Shown here piece by piece: positions 13,661 to 27,000 of a stretch of DNA of 64,000 nucleotides. Where the stretch lies: assembly GCF_020882245.1 (NCBI RefSeq), contig NC_083599.1, forward strand, positions 22,454,865-22,518,864, in the 5' to 3' direction. Both the position numbers and the translations under genes were made by a program. Each line of letters begins with the position of its first letter. Position 1 is the first letter of the stretch. This DNA is from Rhopalosiphum padi. Its lineage: Eukaryota > Arthropoda > Insecta > Hemiptera > Aphididae. The notes under the pieces are model-generated. The model searched no databases and was not told the DNA's origin. It saw only the letters and a list, made by a program, of their open reading frames with translations.

Positions 13661-14852
13661 TAATATACATATCGTGTCTACACGCGACATTCGTTGATGC
13701 ATTATCATTATCAAGAATTAAAGCATTAGTTTTAAATGTTTTGATGTAAAAATTATAAAACCACTAATATTTTTAGAAGGTGACCTGATACGCAGTAATA
13801 CACTGTTGGTTTATTTTCTATAAGGACTATTGAACTTAAAATATTACACTCGTCAAAACCATATTCAAGTGAGCTATCAAACCATTTTTTACAAAGATTA
13901 TTATTCCATCATTTTGATTTCGTTTTCTTGACGAAAAATACATATTATAAACAAAAATTGAGAACATAATATTGCAAATTCATTACTAATATAAATATTA
14001 CAGTATAAACCAATTAGAAAAAATATACTAAATTAATTTTAATCAAAAACCAATACTACGTAGTTATCACAGTCGCATATACAATATACGTCCGTGGTAG
14101 TTATAGTTATCGCATATTGTTAATAAAAAGTTTACCGTCATTTTCGTGTTTAAATTTACTAATCGAGTTTTGATTTATTGTATGTAATATTTATTTATTT
14201 ATATAGTTATTAGTCGTTACAATTTTGTAACAATATTATTGAATTACTCTTGCGTATAAGTTAGAGATAATGTATTAATGCTATGATCTTTAATACTATA
14301 ACTCACCGTGAAAAACTGGTGAATTGAATGAACATAATTATTTACTATATTATTTTAGTGTTAACTTTGTAATTGTAGATAGCTATCGTTACTCTGTACG
14401 TACTACTACTACTACTACTAGGTACCTACTTATGTATATTTCTTCTGTACCACTTATCAATAATAAAAAAAAAAAAATAGATAAATAAATACTATGTATT
14501 ATTTTAAATAAGAGAATGGGAAGAATCTAAATAAAAACTTGGAGAAACGTTTAGTGTATTGTATCGTTTTTTTTTTTACGCATTACGGTAGGTAATGGGC
14601 AGATACACGATAAATATGCGACGAGACCGATGTACACACTTAAACGCTTTTATACATTTACTAGTTGTTATATTGTAATTAAAATGTAAGGTACACTGTA
14701 CAGAAACGGTAGCTCACATAAAATATGAATGCGCGTTATAATATTAGCGTAAAATTAATATCATCGTCAATAATGAACGTGATCTTGAACACATTTCAAA
14801 AACGATAATGATACGCGTAGGCCATGAATGAAATAATTTCAAATAATATAAG
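13661..14852. other. Intergenic DNA between hAT remnant and U5
   Basis: AT-rich sequence with a short (CTA)n microsatellite near 14401-14420 and no supported gene. Confidence 0.5.
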
Positions 14853-14985
14853 AAGCCCGACCAGAAGAGGTCAGGCAATTTTAAAAATTACATTTCCAAT
14901 GAAGACTCCTTAGGGTGCTCCCCCCAACGGAAATCTTTAGTAAAAGGCGAAAGATTTTTTCGATTTGAAGGGGAACCGGAGATAT
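14853..14985 (-). ncRNA. U5: U5 spliceosomal snRNA
   Basis: U5 is the RNA of the U5 snRNP; its loop I aligns exon ends during both splicing steps. Reading the minus strand from about 14985, the RNA starts ATATCTCCGGTTCC. It then shows the invariant loop I region: CTTTCGCCTTTTACTAAAG closes stem I around the CGCCUUUUACUA loop and is followed by ATTTCCGT. An Sm-site-like TAATTTTTAAAA follows near 14880, then a terminal hairpin (GCCTGACC / GGTCGGGC). Length about 130 nt matches insect U5. A TATATA lies about 24-29 bp upstream (15009-15014 on the plus strand), but the proximal sequence element is not identified. The exact 3' end is approximate. No loop I base is changed, so it is probably functional. 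Confidence 0.93.
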
Positions 14986-16560
14986 TTCTGGAAATGTGTT
15001 CGGTTCCCTATATACAATCGGCCGGGTCACGAAATTGTGCACTTTGCTGGTGTTCACACCGCACCGGTGCCCCGGATGCGGACGAAAGTCGTTCGGGCCG
15101 GCGCGAGTCCGGACCGCAAACAGTGCAAGCTTTTTACTTTGTCGTGACGGCCGACCGCCGCACCCGGTGGATTCGACTCGCCCGAAACGCTCGACGACCG
15201 CTTCGAAACCGCGTCCGCAAGCGACCGTGCCCGCGCACGACATCTGTCGGCCGTCTGATGAAACGCCCGACGCGCGGACGCGAACGACAAACGACGTGTA
15301 CTCGTAGTCAAAATCTCGCGGGCGCGCTGAAACGGTCCATCGCTTACATTACGATATTGTGTGTACCGACGACGCTAACTCGCGGGGTGGTCTACGTCCA
15401 AGTCGGAGCGTACTGTGCAGCACAATATTGTTCAACGCGGTACTTACTATTAAGTACTTATTAATGTGATTTCGCCTGAAATCTGTCTGTCGAACAGGTC
15501 CGATAAATGCGCACCGATGATAATACTATACGTTCGTGCCTGGCTTGTGTTTACTGCGCTGACGACGTTTCTGATGATAAATTGCTTTCAATGTCATTTT
15601 CAGCGACCAGTAACTGTTGTTACCGATAAATCGGTATGAATTAGATAAACACTCCGATGGAACTATTACTATTGTCGACATTACGTTTGAAATGCACGTA
15701 CATTGTGACCAAAATATATTCAATCTACAATCTACTATAATATTACTGTATTTAGTCGAATTCATTATACCGTAATAACGTAAATACGTGACAAGGCCTT
15801 CTCACCACTCCAGGCGGATAAAGTCCGCATTAAACGCCGTAGAAAAATTCTCAAAAGTACACTATCGAAGACAAGAACAGTGCTACACGGTCGATACCGA
15901 TTAAAAAACGCGTTCCAGATCACTTCTTCTGCGGATATACAAACTACGACCAAACCGCGATATTAACATATCAATATCAATAGTTACGACCAATAATTTT
16001 ATCGATTAAATAAATTATTAATTTTAGAGAAACAGAAAACGATTTAAACACGGACGACAATAATTATATAAATATCGATAAGATATTTGTTGACCATCAT
16101 TTGTTGACGTCTATCTAAACAATAGTTAGATTAATTAGTGTTTCTATTTTATCGCTCCCGTGAAAGAGAAAAATCATCGTTCTGACTATAATTCGAGACG
16201 ATCAGCGTTTACTCGCGCATTATTTTACGTTTTATTTCTCCACTTAGCCGATCTTCTATACCGATCGACATTACGTCCCGCCACCGCTGTGCGGATCCGT
16301 CTGGAATTATATTTATCGTGTACGACGGACTGCGTATATTATTTACGAGGCGGTCCGTACTTCGTCGGAAACAACAACAATTACGCGGGTGGTATTGGTG
16401 GTGGTGCTCTCTAGTTCAAAGCTTTACCGTGCCAGACACAGGTTTTTTGTTTACCGCCACCAATGCCATCCACGGACCGTGTACAATGTGTGCCGGAATA
16501 TTATTATGTACAACTGGTGATCCTGGTGGTTACATGCGTTAAATAACGTCCGTAGTCACA
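14986..16560. other. CpG-rich tract, unassigned
   Basis: From about 15000 to 16540 the sequence is clearly richer in GC and CpG than its surroundings, particularly 15050-15330. It contains several open frames up to about 156 codons on both strands that overlap one another and resemble no family I know. High CpG removes stop codons, so these frames are not evidence of coding. The tract could be the promoter or 5' exon region of a gene I cannot assemble, and its left edge is the U5 promoter. Confidence 0.4.
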
Positions 16561-19090
16561 GTTTGTAATATAGTCCACTCACATATATTATATTATGCTT
16601 AGTACTCTGTCTTTAAAGTGGACTTCTGGAGAACGTAACAAAATCTGCGTTCATCAGTTCCAATAATATTGTGTGTTGGGTTTAATATTATAGAATGAAT
16701 TTACTTCATATTATCAAACTGTAATGCAACACAATCAACTTTGCACTCTACCGGTACGCAAAACATTTAAATGTATGAATTACGAACGCCGATATCACAA
16801 GGGTGACAAGGTAGAATTAAATTATTTCAAGTTCATTACCATTTAATAGTTAATGTATTTAAAACAGATTCAGAAGTGTCATCTATAGGTACGCGTATTT
16901 TGTTCAGTTTTTTTATTTATTTTATTTCCAATTAATTCACATACTGTATTATAATATATTTTTTAATATTTTGTTTGACTCATCGTTTTATCGAAAATTT
17001 AAAAGTTGTATAAATTAATGTCTTTTTACAATGAAGTACTTAAGTATTAAAATAGATAATATTTTTTAAAAATGTTTCATCTTTTATACAATGTATCTGG
17101 AAAAACTTTATGCGTTATTATGTTTAATTTTTAACATTATTTGTTAAACTTTACAACAATAAAATTATTAATTTGATATATTAATAAAATCATAAGTAAA
17201 TACAAAATGTTACTATCTATATACTTGTTAATGGTATTCGGTAAAAAAAAGACAATTTTTAAAATGTTTAAATATATTAGTTGTTATGGAAATTAAAATA
17301 TAATTATTTACATACCTATATAGAAATTATAAAAAAATAATTATTCCCCCCTAAAAATGTTTGATATAAATTTATTATTATTAATCATTTATTAATAATA
17401 ATAATAATATCACATTATTATAATGAATCTAGGAAAAAAACGACATTTTATAAATAAATATATATTTAAATAAATAAATTATATAGATATCATATCGAAT
17501 AGTATACGACACGACAAAAAACGTTAAATGCAGTTAACTTTAAAATTTAAAATAGATATTAATTAAGCATAAATATATTATAAAAAGCCAATTATTTATA
17601 GTTAATTATTCAATTTCTGTAAAGTATCGCGTATTCACAATCAAGACGTAACTGACGCCTAACGTTTTACAAAATATATTAGAACCTAAATCTATTAACA
17701 AACGAAAAATGCAAAATAAAAAAAATGCTCTAAACTGTTTTAAGTTGTTTTAACAAACAAAATTAATTTAATAATTTATTTTTGTATACATTTTAAATAA
17801 GCATCTTAGTTTGTTTGGATCCAAAACGATCCATTTGATAAAATTTATAACATTTGATAACGCGTATAACGTAGATACTAATCGAGCGTATTAACGAAAT
17901 TTAATTTAAAATAAGTACTGAATAATGAACTTAAAAAAGGAAAATATGACCTTAAAAGGCAAAAATGAAATTAAAAATTAAAAACATCAAGAAATGCAAA
18001 ATAAAAGTTTCATAAATGGATTTGATATTACATAATTCAAAATATGTAGGTACTAACAAAGCTACGTTTCACAATTACCAAAAAGAAATGCACTTTTCTA
18101 CAAATTTACAGCCCTAATTATACAGAATATTTTGTATTTCGGACTTATTGTCCGACACTAAAAATGTACTCGGACTTTTTACCCAACTATAAAAACTGAA
18201 TCCAGTTTTTTTGTCCAACTTTTTTTAAAACGGACTGACCGATTACCGTCGGCTATACCCGTAATTGTTGTCTCCGTCATACAAACGTATAACAAAGTAT
18301 TATTGCGTTCACTAGAATCAATTTTGTGTAAATAATTTCAATATTACTACAAATTTAAAGGTGAAAATATTATCCGTGTTCTCCTGTTTTATTTGATATT
18401 TTAATTTTAAAGCGAGTTTTATGCAATATATTTTATGTATTTATAATAAGTTATTATTATTATTAATAACCAATAGCTTCAAAATTAAAATATCAAAAAA
18501 AGTATACATGAAAATATACATATATTTTAATGTAAAATAATAGAATTGTTTTTGATTTTTTTTTTTTTTAATAATTACAAATACGATTTTTAATAAAAAT
18601 TATAATCGATAATTTTGCAATATTGTTAGTTATTAAATAATTTCTGATTTCTGAATATTTTATAGTAGTCCACTAATCATCGATTGGTAAAGGCCATCTC
18701 TTTATTGTAAAAATTATTTTTAAAAGGACAACAAGAGGGCGCTAACGATACACGATCCGAATCGATGCGCCGCGCGTCGTCATCAGCAAAAGAAGCGGTT
18801 CCGTATTTGGTATGTACGTCGTTTTTCATTGACGATAGATAGCGCATTTGAGCTGTACCATTTGTATCATCGAATTATCGACAATTAATCTATGAAATAA
18901 TGTATTTAAAATTAATTATCGAATACAGGCAAGGTGTGGTTGAATACATTATTGACATGTACAGCCATTTTTCAAAATCCGTTTTTTGGAAAATCGATAT
19001 TTTCGCTTTTTCGAAAACGTCAAAATTTAAAACTGCAATCGTTTTAGAATCACGTTTGTCTTTAAGATACTTTAATGATGTTTGAAATGT
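16561..19090. other. AT-rich DNA upstream of U2
   Basis: No coding exon seen. 18700-18850 is GC-richer. The roughly 100 bp just before 19091 should hold the U2 promoter elements, but I cannot identify an insect proximal sequence element with confidence. Confidence 0.4.
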
Positions 19091-19278
19091 ATCGCTTCTC
19101 GGCCTATCGGCTAAGATCAAAGTGTAGTATCTGTTCTTATCAGCTTAACATCTGATACACCTTTCATTGAAAGGTTCAAATGTTAAACTAATTTTTTCAA
19201 ACTTTGGTGGAGATTTTGGGGCTTGCTCCTGCTCCACCGCGGGTTGACCCGGTATTGCAGTACCACCGGGAACGGCCC
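19091..19278 (+). ncRNA. U2: U2 spliceosomal snRNA
   Basis: U2 pairs with the intron branch site in the spliceosome. The RNA starts ATCGCTTCTCGGCC. It carries the branch-site recognition word GTGTAGTA inside ATCAAAGTGTAGTATC, the same AUCAAAG form as Drosophila U2. Stem-loop IIa follows (TCTGTTCTTATCAGCTTAAC), then IIb (ACCTTTCATTGAAAGGT) and an Sm site AATTTTTT at about 19190-19197. Stem-loop III has GGGGCTTGCTCC, and stem-loop IV has ATTGCAGTACC, the U2B''/U2A' site, near 19252-19263. Length is about 188 nt, as in other animals. All functional motifs are intact, so this is likely an expressed gene and not a U2 pseudogene. Confidence 0.96.
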
Positions 19279-22200
19279 ACATATTAAATAATCATAATAA
19301 TAGAGTACAAGCTCTTTAGTTTTCAAAATGTTGACATTTTGAAAGTTTCAAATTTCAAATCCAAAATTTTTGAGATTTTGGTTTTTGGAAAATTTTTGGA
19401 TTTTTCAAAATTTCAAATTTCAAATTCATGTCGTTTTCAATGACAACTACCCGTGTCACAATAATGTCATACACATTATAAGTGTAATATAAATAAATTA
19501 CTAAATTTTCAATTAATTATTCAGAAAAAGCAAGTACAAAGTGACGTGGTATTTAATTTACAATGTATTTATTAGTAATATATATGACGGTTATTATTAA
19601 ATGTCCGCTATTACCTTTAGTTTACGACTTTCATGTAACTCTTGTACAAATATTTATTAATATTGATTTTTAAATTTAATTTTGATGTAAATATAAACGT
19701 TAAATTGTGAAATATTCAAAAATGTAATTATAATAACGTTTTTGTATTCCGTGTTAACAAATTGATGTGCATACTGCATAGTGCATTGCCGTCTGTCGTG
19801 TTCACATCACACGATTAGGAATATTATATAATCTCCACTAAGACGGCTACGTGTACACGGTTTAATGGTAAATAGACTGCTCATAGTGTGGGCGGTGCGG
19901 TAACATTAGAAAGAAAAGTAGTATACTGGGGGGCTGTAAACATGAATATTGTGTGTCGTGTGTGTACAAAAACTAATGACTATACTTCATTAAATCATTT
20001 TTTATGTATTATGAAATCAATGATATTACTATTTATTACCATCATGACCAAAACAAACAAAAAATTTTAAAACGTATTAGTATAGTATAGCTTAATTCTG
20101 CATTTCTGTGATTAAAAAAAAAATAATAACTTATAAATGTTTAAATGTTTTTCATAGCTGTTTTTATTAAAATCTCACATTTAGTATAGGTTTAATCATT
20201 AGTAAATACCGAATTTCCGCGTTATTGCATCTTTTTATGGCGTTTTCTAAATCCTAAACAAGCTACAAAATCAAATCAAGAGATGTAGATTAATTTAAAG
20301 AAAGTTTTATTTTGCATAAAAATGCACGTTTTTTGTATAAAAATAAAAATGTACTAATTAATACTTTAGTACATACATTTTTGTTCCATAATCTATTATA
20401 ATATCCATCTACTTTATCATTGCTATAATATGTTGTTATATGAAGTACCTATAGGAATTTTAAATCTAATAATATAATTATATATATATATCGATTTAAT
20501 ACGACGTAATTAAGATAATGACGATAGGTACTACTTCGATTGTCAATAACATATACATATACAGTACTACAGTCTATTCGCAGGCCGCAGCAGCCGTAGT
20601 TAACTAGAAGTCTATAAAATGTTAAATCTGTTTTTTAGTATATTTATTGCACCCCCAGCAAAAATGTTCTGTGCACGCCTTGAACATTTTTGATTATAAT
20701 GTTTAGGCCGTTTAACCAATATGCTCGCGAGTTCCTCTATTGGCTCTGTTCCAATCTGCACAACATTTCTGATCGATTGATACCTTGTACGACTTTATAT
20801 GTTCAGTCATTTGCCACGTAGAGCTGGACGATGGATTAACACAATTTAGCGTGGTTTTTCAATGGTCCCTCGGTTTCCTGTTACTACCCGTTAGTGGTTA
20901 CTACGCTATTTTTTTTGTGATAGCTTACCACTACCGTCGTGCTGGATACGTATAATATTAATAAAAAAAATGTATAATTAAATTTTAATATTTTATATGA
21001 TTATGTATTATTTATTTTATATAGTATAGTTTAATATTATTCGCATAAAACCCTAGATCGTATACTATGGATGTAGTCGCAGACCACAGTGTATTATTTT
21101 GTTGCGATATAGCGACGAGTCTCCGAATTACGTGTGTTCGGTGTGTGCATGCGCATTGCAACTCCTGGCATAATTATCCACAGGCACAATGGACAACCTA
21201 ATTTATTTGTGGATAAATATGTAAGAAGTTGCGTCGCGCGTACGCATATCGAACACTTAATTCGGTGACTTGTCGCTGATATTTGCAACATTTTTTTACA
21301 TGGCTACATCAGTTACTGTATCTTGCTGACTAAAATAATTGAAAAAAAAAACAATTATATTAATTAAATTATTTTGAAAATTGTATCAATAGTTCAATAT
21401 TATATTAAAATTCAATGTAACCAATCAATATTATTATAGTAAACATCCGACTATAGTTGTGTACCTAAAATGTATATATTTTGTTATTTATTATTATCAA
21501 CGCAAATGGAGAAAAGTAAAAAAATAACATTATAAACATATAAGCTTTTTTTTTATTATGTTTTAGTAATTCGAATACCATTAACCACACTTGACTGGCT
21601 GACTGTAACTTTATAATATAAATAATTATCTTTTCTGTGTATCTATCTGTTAAGTTGTTTCAGATGTAAAATAGGTAAATTAAAATGAGTAATACAATAT
21701 TATAGGAAAATTAAAACTTTTAACTATAAAGAACATACATGATTTGAGTTATGAAGGTTTGAATGTGAATATTGTAGATAGCATAAGTTTAACTTGGTTT
21801 TTGAAATTATTTCAATTATTTGTCGAAACATTGTACCTAGAAATAATTACACTGTTAAAGATATAAATTATAAAATAAAATCTACATAATACGCAAACAA
21901 GTTGTATCCAACAACTATAAACGACTTATGAAAACCACATTTAAGGAGAACTGTTTAGATCTGTAATTTGTATACTGTACACTGTACAGGGTAGTGAACT
22001 TATTATTTAATTATAAAAAACTAGGTAGGTACTTAGAAAGTTTGAAAACGTAAAAAGTAAAATTATATTTATATTATAAAATTATTATTAATTATGAATT
22101 ATTAAACCATTTTAAGTTATAATATATGATAATAAATAAAGCAACCTGTATTGTTTTTTGGTTTTTTTATGATTTTTGAAAGCTATCTATTTAATTACTG

Positions 22201-23263
22201 GACAATTCGTTACATTGACCATTTAAATGGAATCTCCATAAAATTCTTTATTGATAAACTTTAAATTTCACCATTTTTCGTTCTCCTGTGTGGAATAAAT
22301 CTCATACAAAAACGGACGAAAACAAAAGTTTTGAATAGAAAACATAATATTTACGTATTACATATATCAGTTTGTAATTTGTTATACCTATTGTCCAGCG
22401 TTAGTAAATGTTGAGACTTATATATTAGTATTGTATTATACATGCACAATAAAATACATTTAATTATAATAATTTTCGAGGTGTAAACGTTGTCAGATTT
22501 TGACTCTGAAAAAATATTTGAATTCAGCAAAAAAATGTCTGTAGATCGACGAAACACTTTCCGTTTTTAATTTTAATTATGATTTGAAAAAAATCATATT
22601 TTAAAATTTTTAATTACATTTCATTATGGTATAAGATTTAATTTTTACAAAGTATTCTGTACAATCTATAGACAATTTTCTGCTGAATTCAAATTTTTTT
22701 TTTCAGAATCAAAATTAGACATCGTAAACTAACTTTAATTTTGTCAAAACTTAAGGTCTTTTGAGCTAAGATTGACGGCAGTAGCGGGGCCCCTTAATTT
22801 TGATGATTTAAATTAAAATGTCATCAATTATAATATGAACAATTGTTCATATTCAACACTGCTATATTTCGTTTCAGTTAGGTCTGGTTTGGTTGTTTTA
22901 TTGTTTGATAGTTGCTTCTTCTTGTGGAAAGAAAATCAAATATTAACGTAGTTTTTACTGATTTAGTCGAATAGTCGATAAAGATTTACTTTATGAAGAA
23001 TTATGTTTTACTGTTGAAGTAAAACGAATTATGGCTTACGATCGAGTGATCGACTGACTGCATCGTATTATACAATGAAATAGCTTACATACTAAATTCT
23101 TAATACTAAACAAAGGGTTAATCTTAATACTAAATAGATTTATTCTTGATGTGATTATATGAAAAACTACTTCTAAATAAACTATTTTCTATGCTTATGC
23201 CGTAATTGCCAAACGTGAACAAATCTATGTTACCTATCATCTATGTCAATATTGGTATTATAC
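19279..23263. other. Repeat-bearing intergenic DNA after U2
   Basis: 19310-19430 is a low-complexity tract of TTTCAAATTTCAAAT-type words. The rest is AT-rich with GC-richer patches near 20570-20960 and 21060-21290 that I could not match to a gene or a complete element. No supported coding region. Confidence 0.4.
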
Positions 23264-23990
23264 AAAAATGTCCGAGGAAAAAATGTCCACGGTAAAAATA
23301 TCCAGAAATTTTGTCCGAAACCAATAATGTCCTTAGTAAAAATGTTCGAAATCAAGAATATCCGAGGTGAAAATGTCCGAAAGCAAGAATGTCCTAGGTG
23401 AAAATGTCCGAAACCAAGAATGTTCATGGTAAAATTTAGTTAAAATTGGGCAAAGAGATATAGGACAACCTCCGGCAAAAAAAGAAAAATGTATATTAAT
23501 ATGCAAGAAAAGTTTTAAAAAATTTGCGAAGAGTATAATAATAAAGAAAGAAGTATAGAAAACTTTTTAAAATGTATATCGTTGACATTCATAAATTTTA
23601 ATTAGGCAACAATTATATGGGTTTTTTTTTGGACATTTTTATAATTAATTTTTTTATTAATTTTTATATTCATTAACGAAAGGATTATTAATTATTAACT
23701 ATTATTTGGACATTTTTATAATCAATTTTTGTATTTATATTTTATATTCAATAACGAAAGAATTATTAATTATTTTTTTAAATATTATAATCAATGTTGT
23801 ATAAATACACTTTTCATATCTGACTAGTGACTACCGCAATAATGAAATAATTGTTTATTTTTTTTTTAATATTATTATAATCAATGTTGTAAGTATTTTT
23901 AACGAGGTCTTTTACTTAGTTTATTTTGGACAATTTTACCATGGACATTTTTGGTTTTGGACAATTTTACCTAGATTCGAAAATATTATG
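23264..23990. repeat. Element built of TGTCC-containing modules, inverted at the far end
   Basis: 23264-23430 is a degenerate direct repeat of about 20-22 bp modules (AATGTCCGAAACCAAGAATG, AATGTCCTAGGTGAAA and variants, about eight copies). The reverse complement of the same words returns at 23928-23985 (GGACATTTTTGGTTTTGGAC). The roughly 500 bp between are AT-rich. The arrangement suggests a non-autonomous element with multi-copy subterminal repeats; no target duplication was recognised. Confidence 0.55.
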
Positions 23991-26154
23991 TAATAGACTA
24001 ATAGAATTTAAATAAATCATTTAAAAGTTGTAAATGACGTTTATATAAGATAATATTATACTTACTGTTTTACCGCCTTCCTAAAATTTAATCATTTGAT
24101 GCAAATATACAGTACTAATAAGTAATAAGTATTCATAATAGATAATTATGAAACACGCTACACGCTACGAAATCAAGAATGTCTACGCTTTTGAAAAGGT
24201 ATTCAAGGTATATTGTAATTTGTACGTATAATAAGTAGGTATTAGTGTAATTGTTTTCTTTATATTGAATATTGTATGATGATAAACATATTTTATCGTT
24301 TGCGAATGTATTTCTTAAACATTTTTTTTTTTAATTTACAAATTTTACCAAGCCGTAATTTTTACAATCTAAAAGTTCTTTGATGCTAGTTGATATAGGA
24401 CCTATATTTACAGTTACAATTTTGAAAAATTGAAATTGAAATAAAATACTGTATCTTATACACTATGTAACTGTTGTTACTAATATTATTGTCAATACAA
24501 TTTAACTTTTTTCTCAATTGTATGTATTCATTTTCTAAATCATAAGTTTGTTGTTGCTTTCAGTATTATTATACCGGTTCAGGGTAGGTATTGATAACTT
24601 TCTTAATTGAAAAATATAATTATTTATTTCGAAACCAGATTCATTGGAGAAATTGTCTTAAGTAATGTTGAATATATAGACATGCTGTAAGTAAATAAAA
24701 TAAATATTTCTAAAAGTTTTATATTTTAAGTTTTAAGACATAGCTTTTCTAAAATTTGTCATTTTAAAACTCGTTCTTCTAACAAATCATAGGTACATGA
24801 TTTTGAGACTCAGCTTGAAATACTAACTCCTTTAAATATTCGTCTTGAAATCTCCGAGGTACTATTATAAAGGGAAATATTACGCCCAACCGTGTTATGG
24901 ATTTACGCCCTAAAGTGCTCTGTTTTGGGTAAATGCGCCCAAACGTATTTTCCCCCAAAAAACCACTTACTATATAAATAATTGAGTTAAAAAACTTTCA
25001 CTAATAGGAAAATCGTCAAGGGACGCGATTGCGTTGATCCTTGAAGGTTTTATTTAGATGGTGCCTGCAGTATTAAAGTATTTAGTTTTTGAGTTAGATT
25101 TTTGAAAAACGTAATAATAAAAATTAAAAAATCGAGTTTTTGGACAAAAATTCATAAAAAATAATACCAGAATTTGGACAGTTGAACAGTTATGAATGAG
25201 TAGACAATTTTTATGTATGTAATAGTTAATGAGGAAAATGGGAAATTGCAAAAATATTGAATGTGTGGTAGGGTTGCCTATACAAAATACCTTTAACTGT
25301 AGTATACCAATGCAATAAAATACTTAATACATTCACTATTTGAAGTGTACTGTATGAATAAAATAATATATAAAATAAATTGTATCATAGAAATAGCAGA
25401 ATAGAAGAATCATTCAATATTTTATACATAAAAAATTATTAAAATGTATAGAATTTGACTATATAAACCCCTTATATTGTGATAGAAAAGTTTAGACAGC
25501 CTGATTAAATTAATTAAGCATATGATCACTTATATTATTGAAATATAAACAAGACACAGATTACAAATGTCAATAAAACGTTTTTATATTGTATAACAAA
25601 GCTTAAAAATTTAATTTAAGGATTCTCAATGCTGTTATAATAGCAGTTAAGAAATATTAAAGATCCATTGGCACAATTTTTTTTTTATAAGTATTAGAAG
25701 TTTATATTTTGGAATTTATCAAAATCATAAGAAATAGCAAACTATTTTGTAGTTAAAAGTTCTTAAAAATTGTCTTTCTTGTATCTAAGTTTTGAACATT
25801 TTATGCAAGATTTTTTATGAGTAGCTCATATTGAATTATTAAAACCATAAAATCTAAATATGTACAAAGACAATTATTTGATATACACATTTTAAGTTCA
25901 AATTCGGACAAAATTACTTATTTAAACAAAAAAGAATAATAATTTAATTTTATTGTAATTTAAAAATATTATTTGCGGTCATATTATGCAAATTTTAGAT
26001 TATATTATATTTTATACACATAATGTCATTTTAAATATATTTTTTTTTTTTGGAAGAAATGAAATTAATCTACTGCTGTACCGATGCCTAATAGTAAAAT
26101 GAATTACTTTATTCACAATAATACCATTGAACATACTTAGTAGTTAGTAATAAT
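23991..26154. other. AT-rich intergenic DNA
   Basis: No supported gene. 24860-24960 contains repeated ACGCCC words that may be a transposon fragment. From about 25600 the sequence resembles, in pieces, the roughly 1-kb repeat family seen at 58944-59960. Confidence 0.35.
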
Positions 26155-26312
26155 ATAGGCTAACAGACCATCTTTGCTCAGAAACGTTTTTTCATGTACA
26201 ATGATTTTATTTCATTGAATTAAAATGTCACACCACCCATTACATTAATGACAGTAACTCAATTTTAACATATTGTACAGCAAAGCAACACCCACTTACC
26301 CACTTTTTTTCA
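26155..26312. repeat. Partial copy of the 'CAGCAAAGCGATACCCACTT' repeat family
   Basis: This stretch ends in CAGCAAAGCAACACCCACTT and shares the order of words seen at 37345-37488 and 59805-59955 (a 'cgtt..cgtgtacaatgat' block, a 'tcattgcatt..aacaca' block, then the terminal word). It is a diverged copy of the same dispersed repeat, truncated on its left side. Confidence 0.6.
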
Positions 26313-26526
26313 TAGTTAACAATTGAAAATTTAAAACAAAGTTTCTTATAAATAGCTCATACTGCAACCAATAGATCTAAAAATACTTAAATACAGTTTT
26401 TTTAATTAACATTAGAAGTTTAATTTTAATAAAAATAACATACATTTTTAATTTTTAAATCATATTTTAAAAACAATGCAATAGGTACGTTCGAATATTA
26501 ATTCTACAATTTATCTCATAACTAGA

Positions 26527-27000
26527 GACCGGAATTTTATGCATTTGCTTGTTCATACTGAGTGTATGCACTTATACGAGCGTTTAAAATGTGGGCAATT
26601 CAGACCCAACTGATTCCATAGACCAAATTTAATTTTGTATATATTTTTTACAATCTTAGTAAATAATCAAATTATTTCATGTTTTTAGATTGAAAATTGG
26701 AATTTTTAAATACTGCCATACTAGGAAGAAAAATTACTGTCAACACGGTATAAAATTTTATCTAGTTTGACACCGTGTTGATTAAAAAAAATAAAAATAA
26801 TATTAATTTATTGGTTACACTGAAATGTTGTTATATTTTATTTGGTTTATTTGTTCTAATGTTTGTAGCTGTTTAAAGTTATATAAATTTATGATGCATA
26901 TTTAAGCATATTATTTTTCAATTATTTGTGCATATTAGCGCATATTTTGAACTTTTTGCTTTGCATATTTGCCACAATTTTAGTGCATATAATTCCGGTC
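26527..27000. mobile_element. MITE with GACCGGAATT termini
   Basis: A 474-bp element starting GACCGGAATTTTATGCA and ending TGCATATAATTCCGGTC, an inverted repeat of about 17 bp with one mismatch. A shorter internal inverted pair (CAACACGGT / ACCGTGTTG) lies near 26740-26780. No target duplication is obvious and no transposase is encoded, so the superfamily is not assigned. Confidence 0.6.

Noticed and set aside
14881..15243. Minus-strand 120-codon open frame
   Set aside because: It overlaps the U5 snRNA and its promoter; the openness follows from high GC, and the part inside U5 is RNA sequence.
14994..15464. Plus-strand 156-codon open frame in the CpG-rich tract
   Set aside because: Overlaps other open frames on both strands, is Arg/Thr-rich as expected of random high-GC sequence, and matches no family I know.
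16160..16414. 84-codon frame ending in a Gly-rich stretch
   Set aside because: Starts with GTG, not ATG, with no supporting splice structure or recognisable domain.
21094..21291. 65-codon minus-strand frame with several Cys
   Set aside because: No recognisable domain and no splice context; considered chance.
23264..23430. TGTCC module array as a CRISPR-like array
   Set aside because: Modules are degenerate and contiguous with no unique spacers, and their reverse complement closes the element.
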